From Hirudo medicinalis (lineage: Eukaryota; Annelida; Clitellata; Hirudinida; Hirudinidae), in assembly GCA_011800805.1 (NCBI GenBank), contig MPNW01000072.1:173471-237470 (forward strand): 64,000 nt of DNA, read 5' to 3'. Made by a program: the position numbers and the translations under genes. The stretch's first letter is position 1; each line of letters opens with the position of its first letter. Under the pieces are notes generated by a model. That model was not told where the DNA came from. It made no database searches and saw nothing but the letters and a program-made list of their open reading frames with translations. Below are positions 10,701 to 24,000 of the stretch, piece after piece.

Positions 10701-13700
10701 ACTCTCCATCATCTGACCTCGGATGAGGGTATTGGTGCTCAAATTATTTGGTGGGGTGCTGTGTCATGTGATCGAATCAATTAGGGACTTCATTCCCTTG
10801 CTCTCGTCGTCGTCCTCATCTTCATCTTCTAGTTGTTGAATTCTCAAAACTTCCGACATTTTAGCGGAAAGATTGCAAAAAGAATAAAATAGAGCTAGCT
10901 TTTGGAAGTTTTCAAGGAAAACTGAATCAAAAAAAAACTATTTATCTCCACTGAAACTTCAAAATATTGTTAAATTCACCTATTTATTTGAATAATTAAT
11001 CTGTTATTCCACATGTATTTCTCACCAAAATCTTCTCAACAAAATTTAAAATTTATTTCTAGAACTCGTTTATTAAATTCTTTGTCCGTTCAAAGTGGAC
11101 AGACTTCTTCACATTGTAGTGGATTTCACATAAAATTGGTACTATGTGAACAGAGGCACACGTTCACAAGGACAAAAGCATCTAAAACACATTACTGGGT
11201 ACATTCACGACGATCACGTGTTGTTCATTTCAAATAAACAGAGAAATGGGTCCAAAATAATCCATCCTTGTTTTTTTGCTGTTGCTTCAATTAAAATGTA
11301 ATCGTCACAACCTTCCTGCAGTCGAGGACTAAACACAACCTATGATCTGCGTCCTTGTTTAATCTTATTTAGTGAAATTCATTATTTATTTGTAACAATT
11401 TATCTTGTTAAATGTTAACATTTAATTGTTAAAAATAAAAACAAACTTCTGATCGAATGTGATTTGAAAATAGAATTACATTTTCGCCACATTCAGAGAG
11501 AAATAAATGCAATTTAAATGTTGTTTAAAAATTCATGACGTCACACAATTTTCATTTCATTTGCACAGAAATTATGAATGAAACCAGACGAGTATCCACA
11601 TCGACTGAAGCAAGGCATTTTAGGACATTAAACCTAATTAGTTAGTTATTATTAAATAATTTGCAACTAAAACGACCTTAACATCAAAACACTATTTTTA
11701 TTTAAATATAATTTATAGTTAAGATTAAATTATTTAAAAAGCTTTTTAAAATTGATAAAACTTGAAAAATTGTACATAGATTTTTAAATTATAAATACTT
11801 TAATTTGTCACTCAAGGGTGTTTACGTGATTTTTACAACAACCTCAACAACTGACCAATTTAGGAGAGGTCATCACCAATCCCATATTTTCCATTGAACT
11901 CAGTCGATTGTTGAAATAATTACAATATTTCTCTGGGTTTCAGAAACTGAAAACGAGCGGCAAATGATAAAACTTTTTATAGAAAAAAGGTGCTAACAGC
12001 AATACTCTGACTTTCAACTGACCTTCAAAATATGAAATGGTTCTGCAAATACCATGCATATGGCAGCTTATAAATGAACTATTATTATCATCATCATCAT
12101 CATCATCATCGTCATCATCATCATCATTATTATTATTATTATTATTAATTACTTCTCTGATAGATTCTCTCCTTAACACACGACCAAGCACAAGAGGATG
12201 CAACCATCAAATTTCGTTGCAATAAATTTTTCGCTGAAACCTTCGACATTTTTTTTCAATGGGTTTTTTTTGTCCAATTTTTGTGAACTCAGTGCCAAAT
12301 GAAGTTGTTAACTCGGCCAATGCTTCTCGCTTTAATGCTCTCAGACGTGACCTCGACATTCCTTGTTACATTTTTCGGCATTTGATATTTTAATTATTAT
12401 TTCTGGCGGCCAGTGTTTCTTCTTTTGTGTAATAAGTACAAATTTGTTCTGGTTGTCTGCAATTTGTGGATTGAAAATAAAATCGTTCAATAAATCAAAA
12501 AAAAATAAATAAATAGAAATAATGAATATAACAACTCCATCAACAATAATGTCACCTATTCCATCATTATTTTTAAGTTTGCGGCATTCCCTGAAGGAAA
12601 GAATTAAGTCTATTTGAACTTTTCTCATAAAATCACATCATCATCATCATCAGTCATCATTTGGACGTTCATCATTAAAATGGTTAGCATTATCAATATC
12701 ATCACTGAAGCATCAACATCAGTACTAATATAATAATAATAACAACAACAATAATAATAATAATAATAATAATAATAAACTAATATAATATGATTAATAA
12801 TAATAATAATTAATAATATAATTGGTATTATATTATTATTAATTATAAAATAATAATAATTAATGATATAATGTAAATGGTATTATTATTATTATTATTA
12901 TTCCAGATTTCAAACATTGCCCTTCTTCATTTGAAATTACAGAACACACGCAAAAGCAATGAAAAACTAATTGGTCAATGCAACGACATGTCAAAATAGC
13001 TCCATGGTGTCAAATATCACTTGAAATTAATCTCAAGAGATAAATCGCATTTGATGCTGTCGTAAAAACTTAATTATATACAAGAGGTCGTTATTGGCTT
13101 TTTCAAATGAAACTTTCCACATATAATAATTATGACTTTAATTACGACAAATAATTTCGTGATTTGCCCTTATCAAACTCTAAAGTTTCAAGATTTGAGA
13201 TCAACAACATGACGTGACACCAAATGATGCTCTTGGAGTACAAAACGAAAGCAGGAAGAAACACTTCAAAGAAACGAAAATACGCCATTACAAAGCCTAT
13301 TTATGCGCCATTTGGGCAACCAGAGTGGTGTCGTGCTGACGGTTGGCAAACGAAAATATTCCAAAATATAAATATTTTAGATATTTCATGCATTTGCTTC
13401 AATATTATTGTACATTCCTTAAGTTTTATTTTTAGTTATTAATCACTAATGTTCCTTTATTTGGAAATCCGCATTTCACTCGCAAATCGAAATCTTCCAA
13501 ATGTTATTTAAATTTATTTTCATAATTTAAATAAGTCAAACTTTGTTCCAAGGTGATTTCATTTTTTTTAAATTATTCCGAATGAATAGATATACAACTG
13601 AAAATTCTTTTGCTCAAAAATCTCCTCAATTTCGCCGCACTTCATTCGTGTTTCTCCTTAATTGCAACTGCGGCATACAGGCTCCAAGCGTGAGCTTATT

Positions 13701-16239
13701 TAATGTAACTGCAGCATTACGTAATAATTACCTAACAAGAACTAAACTGCAGGGAGTGCCATCATCCAACTAGAGGTTAATAATTGACTAATTAGTACAT
13801 ATTGAGTTTGTGAGAGCCAATCATAAACAAGTCATGGCATGGATAGTCTCAGCAAATTAATCCTGATTGGGGTTCTTTTTATTATCAGGATACTTTGTTG
13901 CTGTTGCTCAATTAAAGAAGCAATATGTTACTTCATCAACAACTAGTAATAATTATTAATATAATCTTTAAATTGTTATTTTACGTATTTTAATAAGTTT
14001 TGTTATTTTAATTATTATTTTATTTATTTAATATTATTATTTTTAATCATTTACCTTCGCTCATCTCAACATCCCGAAAGAATAAAATATAGTAATTGTT
14101 AAAATTATGATGTCAGTGAAAAATCGTGATACTTAATCGCGTCCTTAGCCACAAGTACTGCTAACGTTATACCTCAGTTGCGTCCATAAAATTCAAAGAA
14201 ACAATCCTTCAGAACAGAAGAAACTACTCCTCGTAAATGTCATAAAACCTTCGGAAAGTTCTTAACTTATTTCTGATATTATGCGTTAATATTTGCAAAT
14301 ATTTATTTTATTTGATTTAATTAACTGTGTAGATAACATCATATTAACATTAATATTATTGTTATTATATGAATATAATGCATTATATATAATATATACA
14401 TATGGCATGGTATTCGATCAGGAGTCGACAAACAGAAAATGTGTACGTACATTAATGAGATGTAATTTTGTCATTTTCATTTGTCTATGTGCGTCAGAAC
14501 GGCTTTCAAATGTTTTATTTTTAAATCGAGACTCTAATTTAAGGACATTAAATAAAGAGTGTTCTTATGGAGATTTTTTTGGAATTACGCAAGCCAAATG
14601 CGTCGAAAAAACTACTTTCCAAAAGCCCTAAATTAAAGATTTGTGTTAGTAATCGCCCTGCCTAACGTTCAGAATTTAATCCGTTAAGTAATTAGTGGTT
14701 TAATCATAAGAATCATCATATATTGTAATATGTTATTTGTTTGACAATAGAACTTATAAGACCATATTTTGACATTATGAAAATATTAAATGATATATAA
14801 TTTAATTATATTAGTAGATGGAGGTAAGGGTCAACTTAGAAGTCATCAATGATCACATCAAATTTGAGTCCTTAACAAAATTCGAAAGGCAACCGATGCC
14901 ATTTTCAATCAATAATAGAATGCAAATATCATTAAAATCATTCATTCCACATTTCATCCACAAGACATCGGCAAGCAAAGCAACATTTCCAACTAAAAGC
15001 AGAAGCCATAGGCTTGACAAACCAGAGGTTTTTGATGAAAAAACTAGTTAAATTTATTATTAATTCAGTTTTAATAGTGATCAAGACTAATCAATTTTTG
15101 TACATCAAACACATTTTTAAATTGTGTCCATCGCTGCAAAGCCAGTGTCGAGGCGTCATTTATGTGTTTTCCATTTCCTGAGGCTGGTAAAGTGGATGAA
15201 CCCTCTCCACAAGAATTGTGGAAGGTTGGAATCATTTAATGACCGCTTGTAACTCACTTTAAACTCACTTGAAACTCCCGTGCCGCAAAAAGTGCTGCAG
15301 ATGTCACCTAGTGGGCTTAATTAGAACGAGGGTTCTCTGCACCCCACAGATTTATATGGATGCCACAAGTCCATATCACCTCAGTGATGAGTTATGAGTT
15401 GGACTTTAAATAACTACACAACAACCTCAAAATACCTTATATAAAAGTCATGAAATGGAATAGAAGAACCGAGTTTATATTATTCAAAAAAAAAATAAAC
15501 AAAATACTTCAAAAAGCCACTTGTTTGACAGGAAAAATGCAGCTATTAAATCACTCAGATGGAACCAGCTTCATTCAATACTAAGAATTAAATACTATTT
15601 TCAGTTTCAGGGCAGATGTCAAAAAAAGTGCACAATTTCCTTAAAAACAATCTCTTGAGAATTAGTTTTCAAGAGAAAAACAATTCCATTGAGTCAGGTC
15701 TGAAGACTTAATTAAGAAAAATAGACTAATACAGGTAATAATTTGATTAGTAAGTAACCTCTGAATAACAAAGGGTATTTGAAGATCAATTGTTACATCC
15801 CATAATGACAAAAACAAAATCAAAAATAATTTAGTAATTCAGCTTAAATTATGTAACATTAAAAATATTAAATAATAGTCGAAAATGATCACACAAATTC
15901 TCAAATGGTTTCATAGGATTGAATCTCCAAAGAAAACCAATCGATGATAAGCAAATCCAAAAAATATCTATGTCGTATTCTTTGTTGATGCAAATCATAT
16001 TTCACAAATGTACTTTATCAATTTTTGAAAAAATATGTATGCAACAATTAATTGCTGTTTGTGATGCTTTAAATTAAATAAACAGTTAATTAAATAAATA
16101 GTATTTATCATTTTATGTATATTTTATAGTATTTATAATTTTATGTATATTTTATAGTATTTATCTTAACAATTCAAAACTGACTAGAAGTTTTGAGATC
16201 AATTTGATGTCCACCTCTCACCAGTGAATGGTGAGTGGT
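7791..16239. other. Intergenic, AT-rich, with microsatellites; no firm gene
   Basis: About 8.4 kb with no gene I can support. It contains ATT/TTG runs (7805-8020), ATC arrays (8288-8345, 12083-12130), AAT arrays (12725-12900) and a TATATA palindrome around 9150-9200. Two minus-strand stretches look weakly coding and are discussed as findings: 9125-8850, preceded by a good 3' splice site, and 10863-10640, which starts with an acidic 31-residue frame. Everything else is AT-rich unique sequence without domain-like frames. Confidence 0.6.
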
Positions 16240-17363
16240 TCACTTGTGTTTCTTCATTATTTTTGTAGCATCCATGGCCTGCTTGTCTCCTTCCATCCTT
16301 CTTCTTCTTGTATCAATCCAGTCTAATAGTCCACCAAAAAACAAAAATCCTACTACATTTTCAAACAATTTGAAAACATCAACCCCAAAGACAACCCAGA
16401 AGAATCGAACAAGGCAAAGAAAAAAAATGAGCGAAAAATAGAACAAGGGGTCAGAAAACTCGATAAGGCCTCTGCGTTGAAGAGTGAAGCATATCCCAGC
16501 AACAAAACTGGATTTGGCAACTCTGATAAATTGAAATTGACTGTGAGAATACCAAATACAACCATTTATAAAAACAAAATCTTAAAACTAACGGAGTGGG
16601 GTTAAATAATTCCAATGATCCAGGAAGCCATTTTCCACATAAGAGTCGTTGAAACATTCTGATGTGCAGTGATGCTGAACCTAAAGTTTATCATGACTGG
16701 GTAAAAAGTTGATGCAACTAAAAAGAAACAAATAAGAGTCCGACCTTTTAAAGTTCCAAAAATGCACACAAAAAGAAGTGCTCCTGAGAAATTCTTGGTA
16801 GCAAAATTGATGCCATCGTATATTCTGTTGAGTCTTAACATTTCTTGCATCATCATAAGGATTATTCTGACTGGAACAAACTTTGCAAAATGAAACACAA
16901 CATCAAATGGGCTATAGTTCACTAAATACCTAAAACAAAAATAAAAAGAACCATCAAAATGTATTCCTCAACATCTATTTCGATAACTTACCATACCACA
17001 CTCGCAATGACGATGTTAATCTCATTATCAAACGTCAGCAAAAGGGGCTCCCCAAGTAACAGATTTCCCACCAAACTATTAGCAAAGCAGAGCATCATAC
17101 ATCCAACATAGCATGCCAGTGGATGATTTCTGTGGAAACCTTTGGGACCTTCGGGTACATTTCACGTTCTTAGTCAAATTGTAGGTTAATGTTTTATCCA
17201 AACGATAAATAAATATACCAGCTATTTTCGACGAATAAGTATCATCTCGTACTAGAAGGCAAGTTAGGATGTAATGTGCAACTTCGAAATATGGAAACAT
17301 TTTAAGTCGCTTGATAGAACTTGCAATATCAACAAAGCTCTGAGGAACAATTTCATCTTCCAT
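16240..17363 (-). CDS. TRIC-type trimeric intracellular cation channel
   Basis: TRIC channels are trimeric monovalent-cation (mainly K+) channels of the ER/SR that balance charge during Ca2+ release. Five exons on the minus strand join in frame to 285 aa: 17363-17219, 17148-16992, 16929-16745, 16680-16593 and 16522-16240. Human TRIC-B is of similar length. Visible family blocks are SFVDIASSIKRLKMFPYFEV at the N-terminus, HPLACYVGCM, NLLLGEPLL, VVWYLVNYSPFDVVFHF, and a late hydrophobic pair (FTLQRRGLIEF, LFYFSLIFFLCLVRFF). The protein ends KKHK, a dilysine ER-retrieval signal. The lipid-binding KEVxRxxK motif reads QEMLRLNR here. The start at 17363 is the first in-frame ATG; an upstream TTG was ignored. 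The OSER1-like gene lies upstream on the same strand. Confidence 0.93.
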
Positions 17364-18226
17364 TTTTGCTGACAACTCGAAAAACCACAGACGAACATCT
17401 ACTCCAGCAGCAGCCCGTTCAACTCAGCCAGGATTATTCTGCAGCTCAGATTAACTTACAAGATCAGAGACTGCTAAATCTTGATATCTAAATAATCCAA
17501 ACCATTTTCTTAAATTATTAATTTAGAGCATCCAGAAACACCTTTCTTTAAGGCAAACGATTTTTAGCAGTAACCAAGTAAGGAACAATTTTATGCATAT
17601 TCATCAAAACTTTAAAGTCGTTTTATTTTTAAAGGCCCTTCTTCTGCCTGCCTTTCGGGAATTATTAAAAAAAAATCTTCGATCAGACAAAAAGACTGAT
17701 TCATCTTATTGTTTCAAATCGCGCTAGTGGACTTTTAAAAACTAACGTTAATGTCGTGCGATCGCAACCAAGATTAAACACTTCATTTAAATAAGTTGTT
17801 TAAAATTCTGACGAAGATTTAGCATGCTGTAGCCTTTTTTATCACCGCCAGCCGGTATTTGGTGAAATCTATTCAATAAAACTAATTCGCGCGACAAAAT
17901 TGTACTGGGTTAGGCATGAAAACAATTTAAGGAATATATGCAAATTACCAATTTCCCTTCCATAATTAACCCTCACAGGTATCAACAATGCCCTTGTAGG
18001 GATAGTAATTTGTTGACACATAAACTTGAATTAGACAGTTTGAATGTTGCATTTATTCTTGATATAAAAAATCATTTTGTTATTTTTTATCTGGCAATGG
18101 TTCAAAGCGCACAAGCATTCATTCACGTATGATGTTAAGCAAGATCACATCAGAGGTAGTGGGTCATAATTATTAACATATAAATGGATTTTAGGAGGCT
18201 CAGAAATTTTCCATTTGTAATGGGTT

Positions 18227-18931
18227 TTAGGCATACATCATTTTGGCCATGTCAGACATGTTTTTTGGTATGTGGCAGAAATATTCAAAATAACTTGAGA
18301 GTTCGTCAGTGCTCCAGTCATCATTACATGACACCATAGCTTCCTGTGAACAACTTGGCATCACTTGACTGCAGGTTTGTGAATCATCTCCACCTGTCTT
18401 CAAGTCAATGGCTTTTGTTTCATTTATAATGGCAGCAATGCTGCTCGAGAAGTCTCCTCCTCTTAACTCTTTAAAATTCTGACCAGAATAACTGCTTGAT
18501 GTTTTACTTTCACTAGGAGATGATATTGCAAGACTTTTAAAATTAATAAATTCTTCAGGATTTCCAAAGGTTTTGAAATCTCCAGATCCCATGTTTTTCC
18601 CCTGAACAATCCTTGAAAGTTTGCTTTTTTGGGATTTCTTTTTTGACTGAGTACCGATTTTGATTTTATTCAAGTTTAGATCGCTGCTTTCTTCATGCTG
18701 AGAATAATTTTCACCACAAAACCTCTTTGATCCTTTCATACCAAAAATATCAAAAGATGTGACATCATTTCTGTCAGTTCTTTTAAGACTCTTTTTACAT
18801 CCACATGACTTATTTGAACAGTGCTCGTCATTAAATGAAAGGCGCTCTAAGGAAAGCTGTTCTAAGGGTTCGTTTGGATTTATTGGTTCCTGCTTTAGGG
18901 TTTCTTTCTTGAGTTTAGTAGATTCTGACAT
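18227..18931 (-). CDS. OSER1-like (oxidative stress-responsive serine-rich protein 1)
   Basis: A single coding exon of 234 aa. The body is low-complexity and rich in Ser, Lys and Asn, with a Cys-Lys segment near residues 40-50 (NKSCGCKK). The C-terminus reads WSTDELSSYFEYFCHIPKNM followed by a short tail ending AKMMYA. It closely matches the conserved end of vertebrate OSER1 (LSGYMEYYLYIPKKM...AEMMYT). OSER1 is a FOXO-responsive, disordered protein linked to oxidative-stress resistance; its biochemical role is not established. I chose the ATG at 18931 because a polypyrimidine tract and CAG acceptor lie directly before it, so an intron sits in the 5' UTR and the longer upstream frame is intronic. 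The family call rests on the C-terminal motif alone. Confidence 0.8.
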   Translation of the reverse strand: MSESTKLKKETLKQEPINPNEPLEQLSLERLSFNDEHCSNKSCGCKKSLKRTDRNDVTSFDIFGMKGSKRFCGENYSQHEESSDLNLNKIKIGTQSKKKSQKSKLSRIVQGKNMGSGDFKTFGNPEEFINFKSLAISSPSESKTSSSYSGQNFKELRGGDFSSSIAAIINETKAIDLKTGGDDSQTCSQVMPSCSQEAMVSCNDDWSTDELSSYFEYFCHIPKNMSDMAKMMYA

Positions 18932-21001
18932 TCTGAAAGTGAAATTCAAAATATTTAAATAAAATTCTTTAAATATACTATAATATATATAATAAACCCA
19001 CAACCAATAAGCTTAAGATAACAAAAATTCCTAAGTCATTAGCAGTGCGCACCCAGGGGGGGGTTGGGATCACATTATAAAAAATCATCTCTAAAAAGAT
19101 GAAAGCATAATAAACCCCCTCCGAAAATAAAATTCAAGTCAAACATCCGAAAAAATTCTGGGCATGCCCCTGGTCATTAATAATAACAATAAATGCGAAC
19201 TGTTTCTGTATTCATATACTTAAATGACATTTTCAAATTGCCAAATTTCTGTTCTTATGCATAAAGCCATTCTTTGTCGAGAATGGCTTAACCAAAATGT
19301 AAAACTAAAGATCACCCTAACGCTAATACTAACATTACAAACCTACTTTGTTACCGTCAGAAGTGTCGCGAGAATTACAATTAGGCAACTCCAGAAAACA
19401 CAAAAATCTTGTTTACAACAGTTTTAGAAGACCAATAACGAATGTGATGTTAAATAGAAAATATTGCCAGTAACAACAACCACTTCAAACAATAATCTAT
19501 AAAAGATTATAAATTAATTTGTTTAATAATTTATTAGAAATTTATTAATTAATTTATTATTAGACATACATTATGAGTTTCTGATCTCGGATAAGAATAC
19601 TTTATTCCAGAATATATTAAACATTTTGATTTGTCTATTTATATATATTGGCACACTATTACTATTAACAGATTATTAATATTAATATTATTACTAAAGA
19701 TTGATTACTGCAATTCAACTCTGGTCGGTTTACCTGCCTACCACCTTGAGCAACTTCAGTGTGTCATTGCAGCTGCTAAAATCATAAACAACAAAAGAAA
19801 ACGTCACTCCTTTTCTCCATGATCTCAACTGGCTATATTCTCCAAAGAATTGACTGCAAAATCTCTTCACTCGATTTCAAGTCTCTCCTGGGTCACGCAC
19901 CGTCATATCTGCCTTCCACTCGCACCCCACATATTCCTGCTAGGCGCGGGCTCAGATCACCAACCAGGGGCTCCCTATTCAAATCATCTGCCTGACATGC
20001 GACACTGGATGGCAGGTCTATAGATCTTGTTAACCAGCAGATCTGGAATAGACTCCCCTTTCGATTACCAATAATGATCCAGCCGGATTTCACTCCGCCC
20101 TCAAAACCTTCCTCTTCAGAGAAAGCTTCACTTATTATAAATTATAAAATTCTTACTTCATTACGATTTATGAATTTCTGATTTTTTTGTGCTTTAGTCC
20201 AGGGAGGGGCAATTGTCTCTGTTGCCTCTCTGACATTTGGTGAGAAGCGAAAAAGAAGGTCATCTCATCAACTTGTGCAACGGTTCCCCTCTGGAAAAAG
20301 ATAAATTAAAAGCTAATAAACAGGAAAAATGATACAAATCACCCTTTGAAAATATTTCTTTGAAAGGACAAAACAAGTTTGGAAACCACTGGTCCTAACC
20401 CCATCGAAATTTACTCAATTGCCAGGCTTCCAGCTTGTGCTACGAGTATTTTTTTTAAAACAAATTTCTAATCTTATTTTATAAACAGATTAACAACCGA
20501 CTTGATGGGTGTTAATGTAGGGAAACTTGTTTGAGCCAAATTACAAACATAAGTAACGCGTATTTGTTGAGTGCTACTTAATGAAATTTCCTTAAAAAAC
20601 GTCCCTGACACGTAGCATTATTTAATGGGTTTGCCAAGATAAAACTGTTTTTAAAGTAAAACCCTGCGTCTTTGCCTCCGTAGCAGGATTTTGTTGACCT
20701 ACTAAGAATCCCAGCAAAACAGAGGATGTCTAAGGCACGCCTCTGTTGTGAATACTTCTGACATCATCCAAACGACGAGACGCTATAAATTCGATTAGAC
20801 GTTTGTTGACCTGGTGATATGTAAGTGCGTGGGCGCGCTTTAGGATCAGATGAGTTTGAAAATATTTTCTATTACTGTGCACGATAAATTTCAACCTATT
20901 CGTATGAGTTATATCGGTATCTAATGAAACTCGGATATTTTTGCGAAACTGTAACTACATCGCCTTTCGTCATTTTATAATTAAGAAAAGTTATATTTGC
21001 A
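18932..21001. other. Intergenic region between OSER1-like and adhesion gene
   Basis: This stretch separates two divergently transcribed genes. It should hold the non-coding first exon and promoter of the OSER1-like gene, because an acceptor precedes that gene's ATG, and the promoter of the adhesion gene that starts at 21002. I could not place either transcription start. The central part, about 19640-20155, is a retrotransposon remnant listed separately. The rest shows no domain-like frame. Confidence 0.6.
19640..20155 (+). mobile_element. 3' remnant of a non-LTR retrotransposon reverse transcriptase
   Basis: The forward strand, in shifting frames, reads the region after the catalytic part of jockey/CR1-like reverse transcriptases: IDYCNSTLVGLPAYHLEQLQ with an A-A-K-I segment after it, then a HDLNWL-like segment, KISSLDFKSLLGHAPSYLP, and finally RSIDLVNQQIWNRLPF before a Phe/Ser tail. 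These blocks have the typical order and spacing of such elements (DYCNSLL...GLP, L+WLP, K.L.G.APSYL, LWN.LP). Stops and frameshifts break it and the YADD motif is absent, so it is a 5'-truncated dead copy. About 150 bases of non-coding sequence follow and may be its 3' UTR. Confidence 0.75.
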
Positions 21002-24000
21002 ATGTGGTTGTTAATTATTAATAACTTCATATTTATACTGCTGTCGATTACAGGTTAGCAAAAAAGCTTAACTTTTGTATTATTATAGTATTATATATAA
21101 CTATAGCATAAAGAGGATATTTATTACTTCCAGAATGTGATAATCTTTTTATTAAGCCTGAGCAAGATACTATATCTAGGCCAGCAGGTTCATCGGTTGT
21201 CATTACTTGTTCATCTTCCATCGCCAAGACTCTGAAATGGTTGGATGTCTCAGGAAATGAGATTACTAATGAATACTGGGATCCAAGGTTTCATTCTGCA
21301 TTTTGAAGAAATATCCTGCAATTTGTTTAACATCTTATGTTTAATAATAAAGGATCTCTTTGGACATTCTAAGCAGTTCATCTAAGAAACTGATTATAAC
21401 CAATACCCAAAATTCTGACACTGGTCACTATACTTGCATTGGAAATGTGTCTGGGACACTTCAAGAGAAGTCAATTAAGTTAATAATTTTTAGTGAGTTC
21501 TTTTTTATATTAAAAGATCAGAAATGATGTCAGCACTTGTCAAAAACTGATGAATTTTGCATTGATAGAGGGCATCACATTTGATGAAGTGCCAATAAAC
21601 CAACATTTGGTTGTCAACACCAATTCCACCATAATATGCAAAGTCAGTGGAGAGACGGATCCGGTCGTATATTGGAAATTTAACAAAGAGAAGGTTGTAC
21701 CAGGTAATGTGACTTGCTATTAGATTTGATTGTGAAAGGCAACAATTTATTTATTTTATTTGTGGTAATAATTGAATATAACATTCTGATTAACAAGCAA
21801 AAATTGAATTTTTCAATTTAGGTGCCAAATATATAAAGATAAATGATGGCTTAAAAGTTGTTAATGTGATGGAACGCGATGCGGGAATGTACACTTGCAG
21901 CGCAGAAATAGACAATGCGGGATTGCTAGAATCGAAGACCATCAACGTTACAGTCCACGGTATGCTTATTTTTTATCGGCAACGTTTATCGCACATGCTC
22001 CATTCGTTTTGTTGTTTATATTCATAAAATCAAATTTAGTGTTTCAAAGGTGAACTCGATGTTGTTCTGAAATCGCTTAAAAATTCAATCGTTGGCAGTG
22101 CCTCCTAGAATTGTCAGGGGCGTCGGCAAGAATGAGGCCATACAGGGAGAGGATTTTAATTTCACCTGCCTGGCGGACGGATACCCACCTCCAATCTTTG
22201 AATTTCATAAGGTTTTCGAATTTATAAAAACAACTTGTGACAATTAGTTTTTTAGCTTCCTGTTTACAGAAGCAGCTGTATAAATTGTCTGTGTAATCAA
22301 TGCTTTATTTAATGGGTTTTTTGTGCACAAAGGGTTTGAAGACTGCTGAACATGTCTTCCCTAACTTATACTTGTTAATATATTTTTGTGAATATTTATC
22401 AGATTACAGAGAATGGAACATTGGTGAAAGTCCAAGAAGATAATCAGAGGATTGTTTTGAAAGGCAACTGGTTGATGTTCAAACCCACGGTTAAAGACGA
22501 CCAAGGATTCTATAAATGCATTGCAAGAAATGAAGTGGGAGTCAATGAGTCAGCTGTAGGACTCTATACAGTGTTTGGTAAGTTTATTAAATACCTTCTC
22601 ATGCTAGTTTTTGTAATTCATGAGGAAGCATTAACTTAGCAGGCAATTTGATTTTTTAATTGGAGATGTTCCTTCTTTAATTTTTAGCTTTGAGTCATTG
22701 GTTATTCAAAGTGAAATGAATTGTTCAAGTTTTTGGAATTACCCAAGAGAATTAAGCAATTTCTTTAAAAGGACTCACTGTGTTAGAACTTTGAAGTCTG
22801 TCCTTATTCTTTAATGACTTACTTGTTCCATTTCTTCTGCCCATTACCTGCTTTTTTGAGTCATAATGCTTAGAACAATTTGATATGACTCTGTCAAAAA
22901 GGAATTGCTCGTAATATCTTGTCATAATTTGATCAAGACCCCATTCCTGCTTTGGCAAAGAATGCTGCTTAAATAAGGAATGCTCTTTGAATTGATAAAT
23001 TCTCCTCGATCGCAACTTCTGTTTTTATTGTTTTTAACATTTAGCAGTAACATTTACTGCTTAGCAATTTATTTGATTCAAATAAAATCAACAAGTGGCA
23101 AAAATTGATGTTGAGATGATGAGGGAAGGAAGATTTCTTTCAATATGTTTCATTACATTTTTATTATCTTTAATAACTTATTTGTTGTGATTCAAAATCA
23201 TTTTGTTCAATTACTTTTTTTTGGCAATTAAATAGATTAAATATCAAATATCACCAATTATTAAAGCAATTGCACAATAATTTACGGAACAGTTCCAGCT
23301 AAAGTGGCTCAGTTTGAAGACATTATAGTCGATGAGGGTGGAACTGCAAGCATGATTTGTAAGGTTGATGGAGATCCCACCTCAGAAGTTTCTATGGGTA
23401 AAAAACAAGACAATCACTACAGCCTCTACCACAATGTTAGCATTTCACAATAAATGTCACATTTATGTCACCTCGACACAATGATAACGAGTCTGAGTGT
23501 TATTAGAGTGAAGCAATTTCCATTGGATCTTCAAGACCACTTCAATTATTTTGCTTGAAAAGTTTATGCGTATCCTGCTTAGATTGAGGAATTAGTAGTT
23601 ATGAAATCAATAACAACACTAAATTATTTACTTAGTAACTAGATTTTTCCAGATATCCTACGAAAGAATGAAGATCAAGTGGCTTGAAAAAAGCACTCAC
23701 CAACTCCAAATTTTGGACATCCAACCAGATGATGCTGGGATTTATTTCTGCATGGCAAGCAATTTATATGCTGAAGATGTTAAATATGCCAGGATAACAG
23801 TACAATGTATGTTCAGAAATATAATTGAAATAATGACATTAACTTTGGTCAGTTAATAGATTGTGGAGAAGTTGTAATATCATATTTTTGAAGTTAACCT
23901 TATATTCTGCAAACTCAAATTTATTACTTTCATCTACATTTTCCCATAGAAATACAATGCTTTAAATATGCTTGTGCACTCATTATTAATTATATTCACT

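Noticed and set aside
18932..19003. Longer N-terminus for the OSER1-like protein beginning MWVYYIYYSI
   Set aside because: A polypyrimidine tract and CAG acceptor lie directly before the ATG at 18931, so the upstream part is intron.
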